A stretch of DNA of 7,138 bases from CAZSTA01 sp964609495 [NCBI: uncultured bacterium] (GTDB lineage: Bacteria; CAZSTA01): the NCBI GenBank assembly GCA_964609495.1, contig CAZSTA010000188.1, forward strand, positions 1-7,138, in the 5' to 3' direction. Under the pieces are notes generated by a model. The model worked only from the letters and a program-made list of their open reading frames with translations. It was not told where the DNA came from and did not search any database. Within the stretch, counting starts at the first letter, position 1; each line of letters starts with the position of its first letter. Of this stretch, positions 1-5,855 are shown piece after piece. The position numbers and the translations under genes are program-made.

Positions 1-56
1 AGTGCTATATGGAGAGGATTAATATCTTCCCGCTCTTTTAAGATCTCAGCAACCAT
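1..56 (-). CDS. 5' end of an unidentified gene, cut by the window edge
   Basis: On the minus strand an ATG at 56-54 opens a frame that stays open for 18 codons to the window edge. The peptide reads MVAEILKEREDINPLHIA. A Shine-Dalgarno AAGGAG (complement of 68-73) lies 11 nt upstream, slightly long but acceptable, and a good minus-strand promoter lies about 100 nt further up. Together these support a real gene divergent from hpf. The fragment is too short to assign to a family and I do not recognise it. The frame alone would be weak evidence; the ribosome binding site and promoter make the call plausible. Confidence 0.5.
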   Translation of the reverse strand, partial: MVAEILKEREDINPLHIA

Positions 57-163
57 ACTTTTGATTTCTCCTTTCTAAAATTGCTTAAAGATAATTTCGT
101 CCCCCAAAATTTATCCGACAAATTTCTGGAGCGAGTTTCAATCCAATTACTTATCTGCTCTAC

Positions 164-192
164 ATTTTAACATACAAAGTGAGGAAAATCAA
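164..192 (-). promoter_or_regulatory. sigma70-type promoter for the leftward gene
   Basis: Read on the minus strand, a -35 box TTGATT (192-187) is followed after exactly 17 nt by a -10 box TAAAAT (169-164), preceded by TG as in an extended -10. Transcription would start near 157, giving a 5' untranslated region of about 100 nt before the ATG at 56. The -35 box lies inside the dyad at 178-211, so a protein bound there could control it. The assignment rests on box match and spacing only. Confidence 0.5.
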
Positions 193-211
193 GGGCTTCG
201 ACTTTCTCACT
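178..211. repeat. imperfect dyad between the divergent promoters, possible operator
   Basis: AGTGAG at 178-183 is matched exactly by CTCACT at 206-211. The symmetry continues inward imperfectly: AGTGAGGAAAATCAAGG on the + strand compares with AGTGAGAAAGTCGAAGC read from the right arm on the minus strand. The dyad covers the -35 box of the leftward promoter and ends 12 nt before the -35 box of the hpf promoter. That position suits an operator shared by two divergent units. No regulator is encoded in the window, so its role is inferred from position and symmetry. Confidence 0.35.
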
Positions 212-223
212 CCGAAAAAAAAG

Positions 224-252
224 TTGACAGTTTGTCGAAATTATGATATAAA
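224..252 (+). promoter_or_regulatory. strong sigma70-type promoter for the hpf-secA-lnt-prfB block
   Basis: A perfect -35 hexamer TTGACA (224-229) is followed after 17 nt by TATAAA (247-252), which has an extended -10 TG at 244-245. It is by far the best promoter match on the + strand upstream of hpf. The predicted start site is near 259, giving a leader of about 255 nt before the hpf start codon. No comparably good promoter was seen in the gaps before secA, lnt or prfB, so it may drive all four genes. Confidence 0.7.
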
Positions 253-330
253 TTAAGAAAATGAGGTCGAGGGAAATCAAGTTCGTTCTCCCTATAATCG
301 AAGTATAGTAGCAATGAGGAGGGTTGGGGA

Positions 331-360
331 ATGACGAACGGACTGAGCAAGGTGGTTTAA
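331..360 (+). CDS. candidate nine-residue leader peptide
   Basis: ATG at 331 begins a nine-codon frame, MTNGLSKVV, ending in TAA. Its Shine-Dalgarno GAGGAGGG (316-323) has an ideal 7-nt spacing and is at least as good as the one serving hpf. The stop codon lies 16 nt before the 12-bp hairpin at 377-404, the geometry expected if translation of the leader affected hairpin folding. The peptide has no run of one amino acid, so classical amino-acid attenuation is not supported. It may simply be a chance ORF; conservation would decide. Confidence 0.25.
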   Translation: MTNGLSKVV

Positions 361-376
361 AGAAAGAGTGATAGTT

Positions 377-406
377 AACCTCGGTAAGATGGCTTATCGA
401 GGTTTT
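377..406 (+). terminator. terminator-like hairpin or attenuator in the hpf leader
   Basis: AACCTCGGTAAG (377-388) pairs fully with CTTATCGAGGTT (393-404), 12 pairs with one G-U, around the four-base loop ATGG. The 3' arm runs into TTTT at 403-406, then CCATTTAT, so the U tract is short and interrupted. It is therefore a weak or conditional terminator at best, which suits an attenuator because hpf lies downstream on the same strand. It could also be a stabilising stem or the end of a small RNA of about 150 nt. Confidence 0.45.
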
Positions 407-513
407 CCATTTATACTTAGCGGTTAAGAGAGATCATCGGATTTGTGTAAACAGCCTTAGGATATCCTGATGAGGGTGAGTTGTTAATCGTTAAGGTAAA
501 GGGGGTTGGTATT

Positions 514-1068
514 ATGCAATTAACGGTGCATGGTAAGAATATGGAGGTAACAGATGCTCTGCGTAAATACGCGGAGAAAAAGATCGGGAAAGTTAAGAGG
601 TACTTCGATGATATAATTGAAGTCCAAGTGGTTTTGAGTCTTCAAGATAATAAAAGCACTGGTAATAAACAGGTTGCAGAAGCGACTATCTTCGCCGAAG
701 GCGCTGTTATCCGAGGTGAGGAGGCTACAAGCGATATGTATGCCTCGATAGACAGCGTGGCGGAGAAAGTGGAGAGACAGATTAAGAAACATAAGGAGAG
801 ACTCAAGGAGAGGTGGAAGAGGGGCAGAAAATCTCTAGGGAATCCTACCGTTGAGATGATAGAGGAGGTAGAGGAAGAAGAGGAGGAGCCTAGAATAGTT
901 AAGACTAAGCGATTTCCTGTAAAGCCTATGCCTGCCGAGGAGGCGGTTCTCCAGATGGAGATGTTGGGGCATGATTTCTATGTATTCCGTAATGCTGAAA
1001 CGGAGGAGATAAATATCGTATATAAGAGAAGAGATGGGAATTATGGCTTGATCGAGCCAACACTTTAA
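514..1068 (+). CDS. hpf: ribosome hibernation promoting factor, long form
   Basis: The 184-residue product belongs to the long HPF family (S30AE/RaiA fold), which binds the decoding region of the 30S subunit and dimerises ribosomes into inactive 100S particles in stationary phase. Residues 1 to about 97 form the S30AE domain, starting MQLTVHGKNMEVTDALRKY and ending in a basic helix. An acidic linker with a Glu run (about 117-125) follows. Residues 126-184 are the dimerisation domain, with the typical KTKRFPVKPM, EEAVLQMEMLGHDFYVF and NYGLIEP segments. The ATG at 514 was chosen because AAAGGGGG (498-505) lies 8 nt upstream and family members begin here; a TTG at 481 would add 11 atypical residues. 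It is first in the block, behind a strong promoter and long leader. Length and domain order are normal for the long form. Confidence 0.95.
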   Translation: MQLTVHGKNMEVTDALRKYAEKKIGKVKRYFDDIIEVQVVLSLQDNKSTGNKQVAEATIFAEGAVIRGEEATSDMYASIDSVAEKVERQIKKHKERLKERWKRGRKSLGNPTVEMIEEVEEEEEEPRIVKTKRFPVKPMPAEEAVLQMEMLGHDFYVFRNAETEEINIVYKRRDGNYGLIEPTL

Positions 1069-1212
1069 TTATAAAGGAAAATTGGAGAGCGGGAATTAGA
1101 AGCTGAGGAACAGCTTAAACAATAGAAATAGAGATAATTCCACTAGAGGACTTGAAATAAATGCTTAGTTTCTATTTTCAGCTTTCCATTTTCCATACTA
1201 AGAGGTGTCCTT
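1069..1212 (+). promoter_or_regulatory. hpf-secA spacer with competing hairpins
   Basis: This 144-nt gap has no clear promoter or terminator. AAGCTG at 1100-1105 can pair with CAGCTT at 1111-1116, a 5-nt loop hairpin. AAGCTGA (1100-1106) can instead pair with TCAGCTT (1178-1184), which would nest over AATAGAAA (1121-1128) paired with TTTCTATT (1169-1176). The two folds exclude each other, and the larger ends 16 nt before the secA Shine-Dalgarno AGAGGTG (1201-1207). No U tract follows the small hairpin. A role in setting secA translation is inference; AT-rich sequence forms such stems easily. Confidence 0.3.
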
Positions 1213-4200
1213 ATGTTCGATTTTTTAAAGAAGGTTTTCGATTCGAATGAGCGAGAGGTAAATAAGCTGCGCGGGATAGTTGAGGAGATAAACGCGCTAG
1301 AGCCAGAGATGGAAAGCCTCACGGATGAGCAACTCAGAGCTAAGACCGATGAATTTAAGCAACGTCTCAGGCAAGGTGAAACCCTCGATGATCTGCTAGT
1401 AGAAGCCTATGCTGTGGTCAGAGAAGCCGCTAAGCGAAATATAGGTGAACGTCCCTTCGATGTTCAGCTTATGGGCGCTATAGTGCTGCATCAGGGTCGA
1501 ATAGCGGAGATGGTTACGGGAGAAGGTAAAACCTTAGCCGCTACTATGCCCCTCTATCTCAATGCTCTCCTGGAAAAGGGTGTTCATTTGGTTACGGTGA
1601 ATGATTTTCTAGCGCGTCGTGATGCCAAGTGGATGGGTCCCATCTATCTAGCTTTGGGTTTAACGGTGGGAGCGCTTCAGCATGAAAGAGCTTACGAGCT
1701 TATTAAGACCGAGAAGGGATATGAACTTCAAGATATTTCCCGACGACAAGCTTATCAATGCGATATAACTTATGGAACTAACAACGAGTTTGGCTTTGAT
1801 TACTTGAGGGATAATATGGCGATCTCCGAGGAAGAGCTAGTGCAGAGAGGCCATTATTATACGATTGTTGATGAGGTAGATAGTATCTTGATCGATGAGG
1901 CGCGCACCCCTCTGATCATCTCAGGAGTGGTCGATAGGGCGGCTGATGATCATAAATATGATGAAGTCAAACCCTTAGTTCTTCGCCTGGTGAATGGGCA
2001 AAGGATTTTTATAAACCGCATTCTTAAAGAAGCAGACGAACTCTTGAAGAATAAAGATACCTATTACGAAGGGGGAATTAAACTCCTTCAGTCCAAGATT
2101 GGAGCTCCTAAGAATAAGAGATTAAAGAAATTTCTCGAGGATCCAGAATATGTTAAACTCACGGAGAGAGTAGAATTAGATTTTTTAAGGGATAAGAGGA
2201 TGCCCGAGTTAGAGGAGGAGCTACTCTATGCCATAGATGAGAGGTCCAATATCATAAAGACCACGGATAAAGGACGAGATTCGATGTCTCCTCAGGATAG
2301 GAATTACTTTGTGATCCCTGATATAGACGATGAGCTCTATAATATAGATAATGACAAGAGTTTAAGTGAGGAGGAAAAGGAACAGCATCGGGAGGCGGTA
2401 ATAAGGGAATATGAGGAGAAGAACGATCGAATTCATAGCATATCTCAACTGCTAAAAGCCTATTCGCTATTCGAGAAGGATGTCGATTATGTTGTGAACG
2501 ATAATAAGGTCATAATCGTCGATGAGTTCACCGGAAGGCTGATGCCCGGAAGACGCTATAGCGACGGTCTTCATCAAGCTCTGGAGGCTAAAGAGGGAGT
2601 CAGGATCGAGAAGGAGACTCAGACGCTGGCGACCATAACCTTACAAAACTACTTCCGTCTCTATGATAAATTAGCAGGGATGACGGGAACAGCCAAGACC
2701 GAGGAGGGAGAGTTCGAGGAGCTATATAAGATGGATGTGGTGGTAATTCCCACTAATAAGCCCTTGATTAGAAAGAATTATCCTGATGTCATCTATAAGA
2801 CGGAGAAGGAGAAATTTAAGGCTATAGTGCGCGAGATCAAGGAGCTCCATGCGGTGGGGAGACCAGTCTTGATAGGAACAATATCTATCGAGAAATCAGA
2901 GCTTCTGAGTCGGCTTTTAGGAAAGGGTATCCCTCATGAGGTGCTAAATGCTAAGTATCATGAGAAGGAGGCGGAGATCACAGCTAAAGCTGGGCAAAAA
3001 GGAGTGGTCACGATAGCGACCAATATGGCTGGGCGAGGAACGAATATTACTCTAGGACCGGGAGTAGTAGATCCCTCCTGCCTCAATCCCCTAACTAACG
3101 AGACTAAATGTTGTATAGGTTGCCAGGATGATTGCAAAAGTTGCTTCAAATCCCGTCGAGATGAATGCGAGGCGAATGTGCCTTGTGGACTTCATGTGAT
3201 CGGGACCGAGCGACACGAGGCTCGTCGTATCGATAACCAGTTGCGAGGACGAACAGGAAGACAGGGAGATCCAGGATCATCCAGATTTTATCTGTCCTTG
3301 GAGGATGATCTGATGAGACTCTTCGGTTCGGATCGTCTATCTTCAGTGATGGGCAAGTTGGGGGTCGAGGAGGATGTCCCGATCGAACATCCTCTGATAA
3401 CTAAATCGATAGAGATGGCCCAGAAGAGGGTCGAGGCGAGAAACTTCGATATCCGTAAACAGCTTCTTGAGTATGATGATGTGATGGAGAAGCAGAGAGA
3501 CGTTATCTATGAACAACGGCGTCAGGTGCTGGAGGGAGAGGACCTTAGAGATGAGATAAGGGAGATGATCGAGGATCTTATCGAGGAGGCTGTTGATATT
3601 TGCACTGAGAACAGTAATTATCCCGAGGAGTGGGATTTTGATAAATTAGCCAGACGAATATCTCATCTCTTCCCTATATCATTCAAGGTTAAGGATGAAG
3701 ATAAACCTAAGATGAAGAGGGAAACCCTGAAGGAACAATTTATCGCCGAGACTAAGCGGATGTATGAGCTTAAGGAGGAAGCTCTAGGCTCAGAGGAGAT
3801 GCGCGAGTTGGAGAGAAGGGTTATGCTGATGGTGGTTGATAACGAGTGGAAGGATCACCTCCACGCGATGGACGAGTTAAAGGCTGGAGTCGGTCTCCGA
3901 GCCTATGCCCAGAGAGATCCCTTGATAGAATACAAGAAATCAGGATATGAGATGTTTCAGGAGTTGATCAGTAGGATCAGGGAGGAGGTAGTCCGATTTA
4001 TCTATCGAGTTCAGATTGTGAAACAGCCTGCTCTATCTCGCTTTGCCACTAGGGATATTAAAGAGAGTAGAACTGGTGAGTCTGTCTCCAAAGCTAAAAG
4101 AAATGGACGAAGAGAAAGGGCACTTGTTACCTCATCAGCCGCTAATACTGAGGGGGAGAGGCAAAAACCTCGAACCTATCGGCGAGAAGGGGCGAAAGTC

Positions 4201-4266
4201 GGACGCAACGATCCTTGTCCATGTGGCAGCGGGAAGAAGTATAAGCACTGTTGCGGCCGGAAATAA
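1213..4266 (+). CDS. secA: preprotein translocase ATPase SecA, with insertions
   Basis: SecA is the cytosolic, membrane-associated motor that threads unfolded preproteins through SecYEG by ATP hydrolysis. The 1017-residue product has Walker A TGEGKT (102-107), the Walker B/DEAD equivalent VDEVDSILIDEARTPL (219-234), the preprotein-binding region (about 238-465), LAGMTGTAKTE (487-497), motif IV VLIGTISIEKSE (552-563), motif V MAGRGTNI (605-612), motif VI QLRGRTGRQGD (676-686), the helical scaffold/two-helix finger (about 866-930), and a basic linker to a C-terminal zinc-binding SEC-C motif CPCGSGKKYKHCC (1002-1014). It exceeds E. coli SecA (901 residues) through an insertion of roughly 70-90 residues near 262-332 and a cysteine-rich segment at 615-658. 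Motif V has Asn611 where Asp is usual. The start is supported by AGAGGTG five to six nt upstream and the typical MFDFLKKVF opening. It is clearly intact. Confidence 0.98.
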   Translation: MFDFLKKVFDSNEREVNKLRGIVEEINALEPEMESLTDEQLRAKTDEFKQRLRQGETLDDLLVEAYAVVREAAKRNIGERPFDVQLMGAIVLHQGRIAEMVTGEGKTLAATMPLYLNALLEKGVHLVTVNDFLARRDAKWMGPIYLALGLTVGALQHERAYELIKTEKGYELQDISRRQAYQCDITYGTNNEFGFDYLRDNMAISEEELVQRGHYYTIVDEVDSILIDEARTPLIISGVVDRAADDHKYDEVKPLVLRLVNGQRIFINRILKEADELLKNKDTYYEGGIKLLQSKIGAPKNKRLKKFLEDPEYVKLTERVELDFLRDKRMPELEEELLYAIDERSNIIKTTDKGRDSMSPQDRNYFVIPDIDDELYNIDNDKSLSEEEKEQHREAVIREYEEKNDRIHSISQLLKAYSLFEKDVDYVVNDNKVIIVDEFTGRLMPGRRYSDGLHQALEAKEGVRIEKETQTLATITLQNYFRLYDKLAGMTGTAKTEEGEFEELYKMDVVVIPTNKPLIRKNYPDVIYKTEKEKFKAIVREIKELHAVGRPVLIGTISIEKSELLSRLLGKGIPHEVLNAKYHEKEAEITAKAGQKGVVTIATNMAGRGTNITLGPGVVDPSCLNPLTNETKCCIGCQDDCKSCFKSRRDECEANVPCGLHVIGTERHEARRIDNQLRGRTGRQGDPGSSRFYLSLEDDLMRLFGSDRLSSVMGKLGVEEDVPIEHPLITKSIEMAQKRVEARNFDIRKQLLEYDDVMEKQRDVIYEQRRQVLEGEDLRDEIREMIEDLIEEAVDICTENSNYPEEWDFDKLARRISHLFPISFKVKDEDKPKMKRETLKEQFIAETKRMYELKEEALGSEEMRELERRVMLMVVDNEWKDHLHAMDELKAGVGLRAYAQRDPLIEYKKSGYEMFQELISRIREEVVRFIYRVQIVKQPALSRFATRDIKESRTGESVSKAKRNGRRERALVTSSAANTEGERQKPRTYRREGAKVGRNDPCPCGSGKKYKHCCGRK
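3055..3186 (+). other. cysteine-rich insertion within SecA NBD2
   Basis: Residues 615-658 of SecA replace the short link or variable subdomain found between motif V and the GLHVIGTERHE segment in other SecA proteins. Eight cysteines lie within 36 residues: 623, 633, 634, 637, 641, 644, 652 and 658, including CCIGC and CKSC. CxxC-type spacing indicates a metal site (zinc most likely, iron-sulfur possible) or redox-active thiols. The rest of the protein outside the SEC-C tail has only two cysteines (183, 797), so the cluster is not a composition effect. I have a vague recollection of similar cysteine-rich segments in SecA of some other lineages, so it may be a lineage trait. Confidence 0.75.
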
Positions 4267-4310
4267 TTCCTTCCTCTTATCGCGAGGAGAATTAGGAGTG
4301 CATAAATCTT

Positions 4311-5822
4311 ATGAAAAGTTACCAGAGGATCATTCTAGCTATACTCTCCGGTTTTCTCTTAGCTTTAAGCTTTCCCCGCTTTGATCTCGACTTTCTCTCT
4401 TGGATATGCTTAGTTCCCCTATTTTTAGCCTTATATAAAGCTGAGCGGAAGCTCTCGCTCCTCATAGGGCTAGTTATGGGCTTCACCTTTTTTGCAGTTA
4501 TTCTATACTGGCTGAGGATATTTGGGACCCTTCCCTATATCGCTTTAGCTTTATATCTATCGCTCTTCATTATTGGTTTCTCCCTTATCTTTAATTATCT
4601 TTGGAGTAGACTCGGAGATATTTATCTAATTCTGATAGCCCCTCTTCTCTGGACAAGTGTAGAATTGATTCGCTCTTGGGGCAATTGGGGATTTCCCTGG
4701 GGAGCTCTGGCTTATTCCCAATTCCGAAGGTTATATCTGATCCAGATAGCTGATATAACAGGAATTTACGGGGTCACTTATGTAATAGTATTAGTTAATG
4801 CCGCTCTAACTTTACTCCTTATAAAAACCATAACCTGGAGGCAGAAGATAGGGGTTATTGCGGGGACGCTTGCGATTCTGATCTTGGTCTTGGGATACGG
4901 GGCAGTTATGGTATCCAATCCCTCTTTGACCACCACCGATAAGGAGGTTAAGGTAGCTCTCGTTCAAGCTAATACCCTGCACGGATTAGATCTTGAAAAG
5001 GACGACCTCGATGAGAATACAATCGTTCATCAGGAACTTACTCTTAAAGCCATCTCTGAGAAGCCTCAGATAGTTGTTTGGGCAGAATCGGCTCTGCCCT
5101 TCGAGCTTCTCCGATATTCTTATATTGTCGATTGGGTATCTGATCTAGCCAAGAGGGTGGGAAGCTACATAATCCTCGGGTCAGGAGCTAGGGATGGTGA
5201 TCTGGGCTATAACTCCGCTTATATATTCTCCCCCAAAGGAGATATAGTAGGAAGATATGATAAGATCCATCTCGTGCCATTCGGGGAATATGTCCCTTTT
5301 AAGAAGATCTTCCCTTGGATCTTGGACTTTTACCCCAGTCAGATCCCGATACCAGATCGGGCGCGGGGAAATAGATTTGTGGTCTTTGATACCTCAGTGG
5401 GAAAGCTAGCGGTTGGGATCTGTTATGAATCGGTATTTCCAGAGATAGCCAGGGTTTTCTTCAGACGAGGAGCACAAATTCTCTTCATTATAACTAATGA
5501 TGCTTGGTTCGGCACGACGATGGGGCCTCCCCAGCACGCCTCTATCTCGACTTTTCGGGCTATCGAAAATAGGACATATTTAGTGAGGGTAGCCAATACG
5601 GGGATATCGGGCATAATCGATCCTAAAGGGCGTTGGCAATTAAAGACCGAGCTGTTTGAACGAGGTGTTTTTACCGGAAGTGTGCAACCTGCAAGGGGTA
5701 GAACTTTCTATATTATCTATGGGGATGTTTTCGTCTATCTATGCTTAATAGTATCCGCAATATTGGTAGTAATTACTTTATATAGAGATATGAAATCGAG
5801 GAAAGAAACGGTGAGTAATTAA
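4311..5822 (+). CDS. lnt: apolipoprotein N-acyltransferase
   Basis: Lnt transfers an acyl chain from phospholipid to the N-terminal diacylglyceryl-cysteine of lipoproteins, the last step of maturation in diderm bacteria. The 503-residue length matches the family (about 510). Residues 1 to about 200 hold several hydrophobic membrane segments, about 213-455 form a periplasmic nitrilase-type domain, and about 466-490 is a final membrane helix. The catalytic triad is visible as Glu259 (VVWAES), Lys318 (RYDKIHL) and Cys371 (VGICYES). Supporting residues Glu326 (PFGEYVP) and Glu373 are also present, as is the NDAWFG...HASISTFRAIENR segment (396-421). The ATG at 4311 lies 44 nt after secA; AGGAG at 4294-4298 is 12 nt upstream, longer than ideal, and no better in-frame start exists. 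It links the block to lipoprotein export, since SecA moves many of its substrates. Confidence 0.96.
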   Translation: MKSYQRIILAILSGFLLALSFPRFDLDFLSWICLVPLFLALYKAERKLSLLIGLVMGFTFFAVILYWLRIFGTLPYIALALYLSLFIIGFSLIFNYLWSRLGDIYLILIAPLLWTSVELIRSWGNWGFPWGALAYSQFRRLYLIQIADITGIYGVTYVIVLVNAALTLLLIKTITWRQKIGVIAGTLAILILVLGYGAVMVSNPSLTTTDKEVKVALVQANTLHGLDLEKDDLDENTIVHQELTLKAISEKPQIVVWAESALPFELLRYSYIVDWVSDLAKRVGSYIILGSGARDGDLGYNSAYIFSPKGDIVGRYDKIHLVPFGEYVPFKKIFPWILDFYPSQIPIPDRARGNRFVVFDTSVGKLAVGICYESVFPEIARVFFRRGAQILFIITNDAWFGTTMGPPQHASISTFRAIENRTYLVRVANTGISGIIDPKGRWQLKTELFERGVFTGSVQPARGRTFYIIYGDVFVYLCLIVSAILVVITLYRDMKSRKETVSN

Positions 5823-5855
5823 TCTCGAATTTCCATCACAACCCGAGGTGATTAT

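Larger units (their letters stand above)
259..513 (+). promoter_or_regulatory. long 5' leader of hpf with short ORF and hairpin
   Basis: These 255 nt between the predicted transcription start and hpf hold no long ORF. In order they contain a small stem (AGGGA 270-274 with TCCCT 289-293), a nine-codon ORF with a strong ribosome binding site (331-360), a 12-bp hairpin (377-404), a 10-bp palindrome AGGATATCCT (459-468) and the hpf Shine-Dalgarno. Such length and layout suggest cis regulation by attenuation or an RNA element. A structured 'raiA motif' RNA is known upstream of raiA/hpf genes in some Gram-positive groups, but I could not match this leader to it or to any riboswitch class. Confidence 0.45.

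Noticed and set aside
91-244. Inverted 9-mers ATAATTTCG (91-99) and CGAAATTAT (236-244), and TTTGTCG copies at 122-116 and 231-237
   Set aside because: Short, AT-rich and about 110-145 nt apart; expected by chance in such sequence.
261-308. 15-codon ORF starting about 2 nt after the predicted transcription start
   Set aside because: It would be nearly leaderless with no ribosome binding site; probably chance.
412-417. TATACT as a second -10 box before hpf
   Set aside because: No -35 match at 16-18 nt upstream and no TG extension.
481-513. TTG start at 481 for hpf, adding 11 residues
   Set aside because: ATG 514 has a good Shine-Dalgarno at 8 nt and begins where family members begin; the extra residues are not family-like.
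520-792. Minus-strand frame opposite hpf
   Set aside because: Antisense shadow of a clearly coding gene, without ribosome binding site or domain. The same holds for minus frames at 2958-3149, 5423-5614, 6423-6662 and 6454-6648.
1100-1116. Hairpin AAGCTG-AGGAA-CAGCTT as an hpf terminator
   Set aside because: Only six pairs and followed by AAAC rather than a T tract.
4043-4384. 113-codon + strand frame across the secA/lnt junction
   Set aside because: It lies in another frame over the secA C-terminus and lnt start, has no recognisable domain, and its early part is fully within secA.
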